NCBI GenBank assembly: GCA_944320105.1
Contig: CALUGA010000016.1
Coordinates: 1 to 51,745, forward strand
Direction of reading: 5' to 3'
From: an uncultured Prevotella sp.
GTDB lineage: Bacteria > Bacteroidota > Bacteroidia > Bacteroidales > Bacteroidaceae
DNA: 51,745 nucleotides
Below, piece by piece: positions 44,184 through 51,745 of this stretch (positions are counted from its first letter, which is position 1; each line of letters begins with the position of its first letter). A model generated the notes under the pieces. The model ran no database searches. It saw only the letters and a program-made list of their open reading frames with translations, and was not told where the DNA came from. A program made the position numbers and the translations under genes.

Positions 44184-46952
44184 TCAGTGCGCCTCGAGCC
44201 AGTTGTCGCCCCAGCCGCAGTCGGCCACGAGCGGCACCCGCATCTCGAAGGCCCCCTCCATCTCCTCAATCACGGCCCGCTCCACGCGCTCCTTCTCCTC
44301 GGGCAGCACGCTGAAGTTGAGTTCGTCGTGAACCTGCAGTATCATCTTTGAGCGCAGCCCCTCGCGCCCGAAGCGGGCGGCTATGCGCCCCATGGCCACC
44401 TTTATTATGTCGGCGGCGGTGCCTTGTATTGGGGCGTTGATGGCGTTGCGTTCGGCGAAGCCGCGCACGGTGGCGTTGCGTGAGTTGATGTCGGGCAGGT
44501 AGCGGCGGCGGTGGAAGAGCGTTTCCACGTAGCCCTGCTGCCGGGCCTGCTCCTTGGCCTGCTCCATGTAGTCGTGTACGCGGGGGAAGGTTTCGAAGTA
44601 TCCGTCGATGAGCTGCCTTGCCTCGTCGCGGCTTATGCCCAGGCGCTCGGCCAGGCCGAAGACGGTTATGCCGTAGATGATGCCGAAGTTGGCCCGCTTG
44701 GCCTTGGTGCGCTCGTCGCGCGTAACCTCGGCTATGGGCTTCTTGTATATCTTGGCGGCGGTGGCGGCGTGGATGTCGTGGCCCCCGCGGAATGCCTCTA
44801 TCATGTTCTCGTCGCCGCTGAGGTGAGCCATTACGCGCAGCTCTATCTGACTGTAGTCGGCTGAAAAAAACTTACAGCCCGGCTCCGGCACGAAGGCGCG
44901 GCGTATCTCCTTGCCCTCCTCGCCGCGCACGGGTATGTTCTGCAGGTTGGGGTCGCTCGATGAGAGGCGGCCGGTGGCCGTGACGGCCTGGTTGAACGAG
45001 GTGTGTATGCGGCCCGTGCGCGGGTTGATGAGCTTTGGCAGGGCATCCACATAGGTGCCGAGCAGCTTCTTCATCCCCCTGTGTTCCAGTATGTGGGCCA
45101 CTACGGGGTGCTTTGGGGCGAGGGCCTGCAGCACCTCCTCGCTCGTTACGTACTGCCCCGTCTTGGTCTTCTTGGGCTTGGCCGTCACCTTAAGCTCGTC
45201 GAAGAGCACCTCGCCCACCTGCTTGGGCGAGGCTATGTTGAACTCGCGGCCGGCCTCGGCGTATACCTTCAGCTCTATGTCGCGCATCCGGGCGGTAAGA
45301 ATTCCTGACGTTTCGGCCAGCGCCCGGGTGTCTATCCTCACCCCTTGCAGCTCCATTTCGGCCAGCACCGGCACGAGCGGCATCTCCACCTCGCTCAGCA
45401 GTTGGGTGGCGCCTATGCGCTCAAGCTCGGGTTCGAGCTTGTTCTTGAGGCGCAGCGTTATGTCGGCATCCTCGGCGGCGTACTCATAAACCTGCTCCGG
45501 CGGCAGGTCGCGCATTGACAGTTGGTTCTTTCCCTTGGGGCCTATAAGCTCGTCGATGTGTATGGTGCGGTAGCCAAGGTATGCCTCGGCCATGAAGTCC
45601 ATGTTGTGGCGCAGCTCGGGCTGGATGAGGTAGTGGGCTATCATGGTGTCGAACATGGGGCCGGCCACCCTCACGCCATATTGCGCCAGCACCTCAATGT
45701 CGTACTTAAGGTTTTGCCCAACCTTTAGTATGCGGGGGTGTTCGTATAGCGGTTTAAAGATGTTAACAATAGTTTGGGCTTCTTCACGATTGGCCGGAAC
45801 AGGCACGTAAAACGCCTTTGATTCCTCCACGGCGAAGCTCAGGCCCACGAGTTCGGCCTCCACAGGATGTGTGGAAGTGGTCTCCGTGTCCAGACTGAGA
45901 GTTTGTTTTGTCATGAAAAAGTCACGAATTGCGAGCATATCCTCCTGTTTGTCAATTAGTTTATACTCGTGAGGCACCGTATTAAGGCTCTCATAATTCG
46001 CGTTTTTTGGCTCTTCCGCACCGTTGGGCGCAAATTCCGCAAAGAGCGGAAGTTGCGTTTTATCGTTGTTTTGCTTATTTTCCGTTTTTTTAAGTATGCG
46101 GTTCGCCAACGTCTTCATCTCCAGTTCGTCGAATATCTGGAGCAGTTTTTCCTCGTCGGGTTCGTGCAGTTGCAGGCTGTCCATGTCGAGCCGGATAGGC
46201 ACGTCGGTCTTGATGGTTGCGAGGAACTTGGAGAAGCGTATTTTCTCGGCGTTGTCCTCCACCTTCTTGCGCAGCGCGCCCTTCAGTCGGTCGGTGGCGG
46301 CGAGCAGGTTCTCCACGCTGCCGAACTCGGCAATGAGCTTGGCCGCCGTCTTCTCGCCAACGCCCGGGCAGCCGGGTATGTTGTCGGCGGCGTCGCCCAT
46401 GAGGCCCAGGAGGTCCCTCACCTGGTCGGGCGAGCTTATGCCGTACTTGGCCTGCACCTCGGCCGGGCCCATCACCTCGTAGCCCGCCGAGCCGTGGCGC
46501 GGGCGGTACATCATCACTCCCGGGCCCACGAGCTGGCCGTAGTCCTTGTCGGGCGTGAGCATGTAGGTCTGCACCCCGGTGGCGGCGGCCTTGGTGGCCA
46601 GCGTGCCTATCACGTCGTCGGCCTCGAAGCCCTCGGCCTCAAGTATTGGTATGCGCCAGGCGCGGAGTATGTCTTTTATTATAGGTACGGCTCGCTTTAT
46701 GTCCTCGGGGCAGGCCTCGCGCTGCGCCTTGTACTCGGGGAACGCCTCGTGGCGGAAGGTTGGCCCGGCGGGGTCGAACGCCACGCCCACGTGGGTGGGC
46801 TTCTCCTTGGCCAGCACCTCGTGGAGCGTGTTCACGAAGCCCATTATGGCCGAGGTGTTAAGGCCCTTGGAGTTAACCCGCGGGCTTTTTATGAAGGCGT
46901 AGTAGGAGCGGTATATTAGCGCGTAGGCGTCTAAAAGGAATAACTTGTCCAT
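44184..46952 (-). CDS. polA: DNA polymerase I
   Basis: A 922-residue enzyme for Okazaki fragment processing and repair. The 5'-nuclease domain starts MDKLFLLDAYALIYRSYYAF (to about 290). A linker of about 50 residues (300-350) is AT-rich in DNA and low in conservation. The 3'-5' exonuclease domain keeps catalytic residues in SLDTETTSTHP (Asp, Glu) and YAAEDADI, so proofreading is likely. The polymerase domain has SADYSQIELR (about 694), RANFGIIYG and QVHDELNF (about 870). Divergent promoter elements separate it from the polyprenyl synthase gene. Confidence 0.97.
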   Translation of the reverse strand: MDKLFLLDAYALIYRSYYAFIKSPRVNSKGLNTSAIMGFVNTLHEVLAKEKPTHVGVAFDPAGPTFRHEAFPEYKAQREACPEDIKRAVPIIKDILRAWRIPILEAEGFEADDVIGTLATKAAATGVQTYMLTPDKDYGQLVGPGVMMYRPRHGSAGYEVMGPAEVQAKYGISSPDQVRDLLGLMGDAADNIPGCPGVGEKTAAKLIAEFGSVENLLAATDRLKGALRKKVEDNAEKIRFSKFLATIKTDVPIRLDMDSLQLHEPDEEKLLQIFDELEMKTLANRILKKTENKQNNDKTQLPLFAEFAPNGAEEPKNANYESLNTVPHEYKLIDKQEDMLAIRDFFMTKQTLSLDTETTSTHPVEAELVGLSFAVEESKAFYVPVPANREEAQTIVNIFKPLYEHPRILKVGQNLKYDIEVLAQYGVRVAGPMFDTMIAHYLIQPELRHNMDFMAEAYLGYRTIHIDELIGPKGKNQLSMRDLPPEQVYEYAAEDADITLRLKNKLEPELERIGATQLLSEVEMPLVPVLAEMELQGVRIDTRALAETSGILTARMRDIELKVYAEAGREFNIASPKQVGEVLFDELKVTAKPKKTKTGQYVTSEEVLQALAPKHPVVAHILEHRGMKKLLGTYVDALPKLINPRTGRIHTSFNQAVTATGRLSSSDPNLQNIPVRGEEGKEIRRAFVPEPGCKFFSADYSQIELRVMAHLSGDENMIEAFRGGHDIHAATAAKIYKKPIAEVTRDERTKAKRANFGIIYGITVFGLAERLGISRDEARQLIDGYFETFPRVHDYMEQAKEQARQQGYVETLFHRRRYLPDINSRNATVRGFAERNAINAPIQGTAADIIKVAMGRIAARFGREGLRSKMILQVHDELNFSVLPEEKERVERAVIEEMEGAFEMRVPLVADCGWGDNWLEAH

Positions 46953-46973
46953 CTCATTTTGGTTTTTTCAGCG

Positions 46974-47021
46974 TAAAATTACTAAAATAATTCCGATATC
47001 CCGATAATTTCACTAATTTTG
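46974..47021. promoter_or_regulatory. Divergent promoter region of polA and polyprenyl synthase
   Basis: A plus-strand -7 box TAATTTTG (47014-47021) lies 17 bases before the ATG at 47038. On the minus strand a near-consensus TAATTTTA (46974-46981) serves polA. The 85-base gap is markedly AT-rich. Confidence 0.5.
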
Positions 47022-47037
47022 TATCAAATTTAGGATG

Positions 47038-48015
47038 ATGGACTATTTATCGCTTATAAGGAAGCCGATAGAGGCCGAACTGGCCGACTTCAACGCGCTC
47101 TTCGGCAGCTCTATGACACACACCGACGGCATGCTCGCACAGGCCCTCGACCACATTAGGCAGAAGGCGGGCAAGCGCATGAGGCCAATGCTCATACTGC
47201 TCATGGCCCGCAACTACGGCGAGGCCACCAAGGTGACGCAGCACGCCGCCGTGGGGCTGGAGCTGCTGCACACGGCAAGCCTCGTGCACGACGACGTGGT
47301 GGACGAGAGCGGCGAGCGCAGGGGGCAGGCTTCGCTCAACGCCACGTACAACAACAAGGTGGCGGTGCTTGTGGGCGACTACCTGCTTTCCACCGCGCTG
47401 CTCAACGTGTCGCTCACCGGCAACCTCACCATCGTGCGCTACCTCTCCGAGCTGGGGCGCACCCTGGCCAGCGGCGAGATTCTGCAGCTGTCCAACATCA
47501 GCAACCAAGACATTTCCGAGGAGGTTTACTACCGCGTGATTAGCCAAAAGACGGCGGCGCTCTTCGAGGCTTGCTGCGCCATAGGGGCGCTGTCGGCAGG
47601 GGCCGCCGAGGCCGACATCGAGGCGGCCAAGCGCTTTGGCAGCACGCTCGGCATGATATTCCAGATTCGCGACGACATATTCGACTACTTCCCATCGGCC
47701 GACATTGGCAAGCCCACGGGCAACGACATGGCCGAGGGAAAGCTCACGCTGCCGGTGATCTATGCGCTCAACAGCGTGGGCGACGAGGCCATGCTGGCCC
47801 TTGCACGCAAGGTGAAGGACGGCACTGTGACTCCCGATGAAATCGCCCTCTTGGTGGACTTTACCAAGAAAAACGGCGGAATAGAGTATGCCGAGGGGCG
47901 CATGGAGCAGATGCGCCGCCGGTGCATGGACTTCATAGGGGCCTCGGTGGCATCGCCGGAGCTGCGCTCCGCCCTCACGGCCTACGTGGACTTCGTGATC
48001 CGGAGGAGCAACTGA
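47038..48015 (+). CDS. Polyprenyl diphosphate synthase (octaprenyl type)
   Basis: A 325-residue all-trans prenyltransferase that extends farnesyl diphosphate with isopentenyl units to make the quinone side chain. The first aspartate-rich motif is LLHTASLVHDDVVDES (about 75-90) and the second is FQIRDDIFDYF (about 208-218). GKRMRPMLILL and ASGEILQL are typical. Chain length is not readable with certainty, but length and motifs fit IspB-like long-chain enzymes. An ATG one codon earlier (47035) is possible. Confidence 0.93.
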   Translation: MDYLSLIRKPIEAELADFNALFGSSMTHTDGMLAQALDHIRQKAGKRMRPMLILLMARNYGEATKVTQHAAVGLELLHTASLVHDDVVDESGERRGQASLNATYNNKVAVLVGDYLLSTALLNVSLTGNLTIVRYLSELGRTLASGEILQLSNISNQDISEEVYYRVISQKTAALFEACCAIGALSAGAAEADIEAAKRFGSTLGMIFQIRDDIFDYFPSADIGKPTGNDMAEGKLTLPVIYALNSVGDEAMLALARKVKDGTVTPDEIALLVDFTKKNGGIEYAEGRMEQMRRRCMDFIGASVASPELRSALTAYVDFVIRRSN

Positions 48016-48095
48016 GCCTATTTGGCCTAAAGGGCTTATAAGGCTTATTTGGCCTATAGGCCTTATAGGTCTTATAGGCCAAATAGGCCAAATGG
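48016..48095. repeat. TATAGGCC array, left of the four-helix-bundle gene
   Basis: Units TTTGGCCTA, GGGCTTATA, AAATAGGCC in irregular order, including inverted forms that can pair. It lies between the convergent polyprenyl synthase and four-helix-bundle genes and may act as a bidirectional terminator. Confidence 0.85.
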
Positions 48096-48099
48096 GCCA

Positions 48100-48663
48100 T
48101 CACCGCCCGCCGCCGTTGCGGCGGCGCCACTCCACGCGCGCCCTGTGCATCTCCTCGCGTATGCCGCCTTGCTCCACAAAGTCTTTCTTAAGCCGGTCGA
48201 TGAGCTTCTTTAGGAAGGCGTCGGTCTGGTGGATGAGGGTTATGGCGATGTTGGCCACGGTCTCGGCTGAGCGTATCTTTATGGCCTCGCGGTAGTATGC
48301 GCTTTCGTTGTGCTTGGCGCATACGGCCCTTGCCTGCACGGCCTTGGCCGACGTTGGCGGCCACTGCTGCAAGCCCCTTACCCTGAGATAGTCCTCATAG
48401 TCGGCCAGAAGCTCCTGCAGACTGGCCTTTGCCACGTTCATGAGCTTCAGTTCCGTCTCCTTCGAGGCGGTGCTGGCGGCGCTCCCTTCCACTATGTTCT
48501 GCTTGCACGAGCGCGCCGCCTGCACCATCTGGTCTATCGTTCGGTCGCCCTTTTCAAGGTATTTGTGGGCGAAATAGAACGTAACGTCGTACACGCACTC
48601 CGCCTTTTGGTATGCCTTTAGGTTGCGGTAGTTGCCTCGCTGGGGCAGGAACGAATCGGTCAT
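48100..48663 (-). CDS. Four-helix-bundle protein (23S rRNA intervening-sequence type)
   Basis: A 187-residue cytoplasmic protein. NYRNLKAYQKAECVYDVTFYFAHKYLEKGDRTIDQMVQAARSCKQNIVEG is the classical first two helices of the family named after proteins encoded in rRNA intervening sequences; ASKETELKLMNVAKASLQELLADYEDYLR and NIAITLIHQTDAFLKKLIDRLKKDFVEQGG give the last two. This is the longer form with a C-terminal extension rich in Arg. Function is unknown. It is flanked on both sides by closely similar TATAGGCC arrays (48016-48095 and 48698-48790). Confidence 0.9.
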   Translation of the reverse strand: MTDSFLPQRGNYRNLKAYQKAECVYDVTFYFAHKYLEKGDRTIDQMVQAARSCKQNIVEGSAASTASKETELKLMNVAKASLQELLADYEDYLRVRGLQQWPPTSAKAVQARAVCAKHNESAYYREAIKIRSAETVANIAITLIHQTDAFLKKLIDRLKKDFVEQGGIREEMHRARVEWRRRNGGGR

Positions 48664-48697
48664 GGGTCGCTGGTTTATGGTTGTTGGGGTGCTTTGT

Positions 48698-48790
48698 TTT
48701 ATTTGGCCTATCCGGCCTATAAGACCTATAGGCCATATAGGCCCTATAGGCCCTATAAGCCCAATAGGCCAAATAGGCCGGATAGGCCCA
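48698..48790. repeat. TATAGGCC array, right of the four-helix-bundle gene
   Basis: Same word set as the arrays at 39378 and 48016 (ATTTGGCC, TATCCGGCC, CCTATAGG, AAATAGGCC, GGATAGGCC). It lies between deoC and the four-helix-bundle gene on the same strand. Confidence 0.88.
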
Positions 48791-48796
48791 CTATTC

Positions 48797-49738
48797 TCAG
48801 AAGAACTTGGTTTGCTCGCCCGTTATCTCGCTGAGCAGCATGTTGGCCAGGCGGCTCGTGCCAAGGCGGAACCACTGGTTGGTGAGCCATTTTTCGCCCA
48901 GGAGCTCTTTCACGATGGTGTAGTAGATGAGTGCATCCGTAACCGAATTTATGCCGCCGGCGGGCTTGAAACCTATCTGTATGCCCGTTTCATCGTAGTA
49001 CTCACGTATGGCTTGGCACATCACGTAGGCGGCCTCGGGCGTGGCGGCAGGCTCCAGCTTGCCGGTGGACGTCTTTATGTAGTCGGCCCCGGCGTACATG
49101 GCCAGCAGCGAGGCGCGCTTTATGTTGGCTGCGGTCTTGAGGCAGCCCGTCTCAAGGATCACCTTCAGCTTGCGCTCGCCGCACACCTCCTTAAGCTCGC
49201 CTATCTCGTCGCAAAGGCCCTCGTAGTCGCCGCTGAGGAACTTGCCCACGGGCATCACCATGTCAATCTCGGTGGCGCCGTCCTTGAGGGCCAGTGCCGT
49301 CTCGGCCACCTTCACCTCGGGGAACGTCTGCGACGAGGGGAAGCTGCCCGACACGCAGGCCACCTCAACGCCCTCCACTTCGAGCGCCTGGCTCACCGTT
49401 TGGGCAAAGCAGGGGTAGACGCAGATGGTGGCTACGTGGGGCAGGTCGGGGTATGCCTCGTCGAACTGGTTCACCCTTTCCGTTAGTGCCAGCACGCTCT
49501 CCTCGGAGTCGGTGGTCTTGAGCGTGGTAAGCTCTATGCTGCCCATGAGGAAGCGCTTCACCTCGGGCGTGTCGTTCTCGTGCACTTTCTCGCCGATGAG
49601 CTTCTTCACGGCTGCCTTCACCTCGTCGTCGGCGGGGGCGGGGCTGTACTTTGCCAGTGCTTCTTCGTACTTGCTCATCTTCGGCCGGGCCTCGCCGTGG
49701 GCGTGGCCGCAGTTGTTGTTTGCGTTGCTTTCAGTCAT
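48797..49738 (-). CDS. deoC: Deoxyribose-phosphate aldolase
   Basis: A 313-residue class I aldolase that splits 2-deoxyribose-5-phosphate into acetaldehyde and glyceraldehyde-3-phosphate, ending deoxynucleoside breakdown. The Schiff-base lysine is in GADYIKTSTGK (about 224-234), with EIDMVMPVGKFLSGDY and KVILETGCL, and a C-terminal GFKPAGGINS carrying the second active-site Lys. The N-terminus has a His-containing extension (NNNCGHAHGEARP). It is longer than the bacterial short form. Its start overlaps the mazG-like stop by four bases. Confidence 0.95.
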   Translation of the reverse strand: MTESNANNNCGHAHGEARPKMSKYEEALAKYSPAPADDEVKAAVKKLIGEKVHENDTPEVKRFLMGSIELTTLKTTDSEESVLALTERVNQFDEAYPDLPHVATICVYPCFAQTVSQALEVEGVEVACVSGSFPSSQTFPEVKVAETALALKDGATEIDMVMPVGKFLSGDYEGLCDEIGELKEVCGERKLKVILETGCLKTAANIKRASLLAMYAGADYIKTSTGKLEPAATPEAAYVMCQAIREYYDETGIQIGFKPAGGINSVTDALIYYTIVKELLGEKWLTNQWFRLGTSRLANMLLSEITGEQTKFF

Positions 49739-50091
49739 TTTTCGTTGAGTTTATCGTTGTTTATGTGCCTGAGCTTGTCTCTTTGGGTCTTTTTCTCGAT
49801 GTTGCGGCGCAGCTCCTCGGTGAGGTCAATGCCCGTTTGGTTGGCCAGGCAGAGCAGCACCCAGAGCACGTCGGCCATCTCGTCGCCGAGGTTGGCTTGC
49901 TCGCCGGGCTTGAAGCTCTGGTCGCCGTAGCGGCGGGCCATCACTCGGGCCAGCTCGCCCACCTCCTCGGTGAGCACCGCCATGTTGGTAAGCTCAGAGA
50001 AGTAGCGCACTCCGTAGGTGCGTATCCACGTGTCCACCATCTGCTGCGCCTGCCTGAGGGTTATGTCGGGGGTGTCAGTTTGTTGTTCCAT
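49735..50091 (-). CDS. MazG-like nucleotide pyrophosphohydrolase
   Basis: A 118-residue all-alpha NTP pyrophosphatase that probably hydrolyses (non-canonical) NTPs to NMP and PPi. The metal-binding acidic motif is LTEEVGELARVMAR (EExxE), then LGDEMADVLWVLLCLAN (ExxD). The size is that of single-domain MazG-like enzymes. It sits 7 bases after the DUF3883 gene and overlaps deoC, so it is translationally coupled with it. Confidence 0.93.
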   Translation of the reverse strand: MEQQTDTPDITLRQAQQMVDTWIRTYGVRYFSELTNMAVLTEEVGELARVMARRYGDQSFKPGEQANLGDEMADVLWVLLCLANQTGIDLTEELRRNIEKKTQRDKLRHINNDKLNEK

Positions 50092-50098
50092 TTGCCGT

Positions 50099-50878
50099 TT
50101 ACGTGCTTTTTAAAAAGATTTTCGTGTTGTATGTTACGATTGTTTCTGTCCTTTCCTCTTTCTGCCAGGCCAGTTTGGCGTTGAGGATGGGGTTGAAGAA
50201 GAGGGTGTGCTCCGGCCTTTGCCTGAAGTTGCTCACCACGAAGAGGCAGTACTTCGCTCCTACCAGTAGGGCTGTGTCATGTTCTTTTTCAGTCATCATA
50301 ACGCTGCCTTGCCGTTCGTTAAGTCCTTTTACTTCAACGCAAAAGCTGTCATTGCCTTTGGCGAGCATGAAGTCGAAGCCGCAGCCGGCCTTGGTGGTGT
50401 CGTGGCATTCGTATCCTTCGAACTCGGTTATTTTCCGGTAATTCTGCATGAAATATCGCTCTGCTGCTTCGCCGGTGACGAGCCGTTGTGCAGAAAACGT
50501 GGTTTTGGCAGTGCCTGAGCCGGGCAGTGCGATGTATGGTGTGCCTGCCGCGATAGCTTTGATTATGTTTGAGAATTCGCCGAACGATGCTCCTTCAACG
50601 GCGTTGAGCACATGGAGGCAGTATGGTCTTACGCCCCTTTTCCAGCCGTGTCGGCCGTTTGGGAAGAGTTGGTCGAACTCGTCGCGGTAGAGTTTCACCG
50701 AGCTTGGCCTTGTGCCTGTGGCGTAGCCGAGCACGTTGAACGCCTCGGTGTACGTCTTGAAGCCGAATTCGGCCAAGGCATCGCCCCCGAATTTCGAGAG
50801 GTATATGCCTGTTAGTATGGCTTTGTCGCGCCTGTCGAGCGTGGCAGTTCCTGCAATTGCCCTTGCGTCCATAGGCAT
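50099..50878 (-). CDS. DUF3883 domain protein (PD-(D/E)XK-like)
   Basis: A 259-residue protein whose C-terminal half (about 150-235) matches DUF3883: EFEGYECHDTTKAGCGFDFMLAKGNDSFCVEVKGLNERQG, with an Asp and ExK that fit a PD-(D/E)XK nuclease fold, then EKEHDTALLVGAKYCLFVVSN. DUF3883 usually sits at the end of helicase or restriction-type proteins. Here it follows an N-terminal region of about 140 residues (DRRDKAILTGIYLSKFGGDALAEFGFKTYTEAFNVLGY) that I do not recognise, possibly DNA-binding. The start is uncertain: the ATG at 50876-50878, a later ATG at 50872, or a GTG at 50890 that overlaps the dtd stop. It separates dtd from mazG in one transcript. Confidence 0.8.
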   Translation of the reverse strand: MPMDARAIAGTATLDRRDKAILTGIYLSKFGGDALAEFGFKTYTEAFNVLGYATGTRPSSVKLYRDEFDQLFPNGRHGWKRGVRPYCLHVLNAVEGASFGEFSNIIKAIAAGTPYIALPGSGTAKTTFSAQRLVTGEAAERYFMQNYRKITEFEGYECHDTTKAGCGFDFMLAKGNDSFCVEVKGLNERQGSVMMTEKEHDTALLVGAKYCLFVVSNFRQRPEHTLFFNPILNAKLAWQKEERTETIVTYNTKIFLKST

Positions 50879-50886
50879 TTCCCCCC

Positions 50887-51339
50887 TCACTCCTTGTTTT
50901 TAGTGTCCATGCAGATGGTCACCGGGCCGTCGTTTACAAGCTCCACCTTCATGTTGGCGCCGAACTCGCCCGTGGCCACGGGGCGGCCTGTGGCCTCGGC
51001 GATGAGGGCGCAGAATCGCTCGTAGAGTGGTATGGCGATGGAGTGGGGGGCGGCGTGTATCCACGATGGGCGGTTGCCCTTTTTGTAGGATGCCATGAGG
51101 GTGAACTGGCTCACCACCATCACCTCGCCGCCCACGGCTGTTATGGGCAGGTTCATCACTCCCTCGGCGTCGTCGAACACGCGCAGGGCGGCTATCTTCT
51201 GGGCCAGCCAGCGGGCGTCGTCCTCGGTGTCGTCGGCGGTTATGCCGAGCAGTATCATGAAGCCCGGGCCTATGGCCGACTTTACCTGTCCGTTTATGGT
51301 TACCGATGCGCGGCTCACGCGCTGTATCACTGTTCGCAT
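50887..51339 (-). CDS. dtd: D-aminoacyl-tRNA deacylase
   Basis: A 150-residue enzyme that removes D-amino acids from tRNA. The conserved MRTVIQRVSRASVTI start, the SQFTLMASYKKGNRPSW active-site strand and the NDGPVTICMDT motif (the GPVTI hallmark, about 139-143) are all present. Length is normal. It is the promoter-proximal gene of the dtd-DUF3883-mazG-deoC run. Confidence 0.96.
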   Translation of the reverse strand: MRTVIQRVSRASVTINGQVKSAIGPGFMILLGITADDTEDDARWLAQKIAALRVFDDAEGVMNLPITAVGGEVMVVSQFTLMASYKKGNRPSWIHAAPHSIAIPLYERFCALIAEATGRPVATGEFGANMKVELVNDGPVTICMDTKNKE

Positions 51340-51442
51340 ATTGTGGTTTTGTTTTCTGGTTTTTGCTGATGGTTTATCCCGGTTGTTCCGGGCGTGTATT
51401 GCGTCATGCCATGGCGATGCCGCCGGTCGGGGATGTGTTTGG

Positions 51443-51464
51443 AGACGATGTACACATCGTCTCT
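51443..51464. repeat. GAGACGATGTACACATCGTCTC palindrome
   Basis: Perfect 10-base arms with a two-base centre in the gene-free right edge (51340-51745). It shares the GAGACG...CGTCTCTACA pattern with the 30-base palindrome in element E2 (25753-25782). The other bases of this edge hold the dtd promoter and an AT-rich tail from about 51620; nothing else was recognised. Confidence 0.8.
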
Positions 51465-51496
51465 ACAGGTGGCTAACTGGCTCGTCTTGCATTATG

Positions 51497-51527
51497 CAAA
51501 GATAGTGGTTTTTGCGGTGAAATGCAA
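51497..51527 (-). promoter_or_regulatory. Predicted promoter of the dtd operon
   Basis: On the minus strand, TTG (51525-51527), 20 bases, TATCTTTG (51497-51504). This is the same layout as the cysS promoter. It leaves a leader of about 150 bases, including the palindrome at 51443-51464. Confidence 0.7.
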
Positions 51528-51745
51528 GATTTCGGAGCGATTTTGTGGGGCTTGGCGGCGGGGTGTTTGGGGTACCGTTGGGGTGCGGGGGCGTTTTGGG
51601 TTGCGGAACGGCTTGTATTCTAAGACTTAAGCAAGTATTTTGTGTTAAAGTTCTGGTTAAGAAATATTAACCTAAAATCCGCAACTATCATCCAATACAC
51701 GATTAAGGGTAGATTTATGAGTCGTTAGTAGTAGCTTTCAGTAAA

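Noticed and set aside
1-51745. tRNA, rRNA, tmRNA or known riboswitches
   Set aside because: I looked for T-arm-like GGTTCRAATCC blocks and for riboswitch cores near xpt and nadA and saw none. A covariance-model scan would be decisive.

Overview
This is chromosomal DNA from a high-GC member of the Bacteroidales, most like Prevotellaceae. Four points support this. Secreted proteins end in type IX secretion (T9SS) sorting domains, and one ends in a form typical of Prevotella (VYNLAGQ...KPQKGL...GGKKVVIK). Promoters follow the Bacteroidota pattern of TTTG or TTG, about 19-20 bases, then TAnnTTTG. Ribosome binding sites are weak or absent. ATA is the favoured isoleucine codon despite a very GC-rich third position. 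No rRNA, tRNA, CRISPR array or insertion-sequence transposase was seen.

Layout. 1-372: exact 65-base direct and inverted repeats. 381-15407, minus strand: cysS and a three-gene block of large T9SS-exported proteins (964-aa beta-rich protein, M6-type metalloprotease, 2254-aa multidomain adhesin-like protein). 15408-16155: a gene-free region with a small MITE-like element. 16156-24293, plus strand: a CoA-transferase, an aldo/keto reductase, and a translationally coupled GH115-GH2 pair that probably removes uronic acid and other side groups from plant glycans. 24588-28261: a small accessory patch with a DUF1016/YhcG-like nuclease of foreign codon usage, a second MITE-like element, a lipoprotein and an Rpn/PD-(D/E)XK protein. 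28262-28825: a gene-free stretch with a large nested palindrome and a cluster of DnaA boxes beside an AT-rich tract, a candidate chromosomal origin.

28826-36486, plus strand: nadA, an unrecognised 478-aa protein, ychF, a type II restriction-modification pair (beta-class methyltransferase fused to an SNase-like domain, plus an MjaI-like endonuclease), then lgt, a DKNYY-type protein and xpt in overlapping frames. 36609-46952, minus strand: mutS, a 980-aa T9SS protein with chitobiase-type Ig modules, a PorT-like outer-membrane barrel and polA. 47038-48015: a polyprenyl diphosphate synthase. 48100-51339, minus strand: a four-helix-bundle protein between two related repeat arrays, then a compact operon read dtd, DUF3883 protein, mazG-like, deoC.

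Several palindromic or tandem repeat families recur between genes, and one has entered the GH2 reading frame. The plus strand tends to be C- and A-rich on the left and G- and T-rich on the right. The change lies somewhere between about 28 and 37 kb, which is compatible with an origin in or near that interval.
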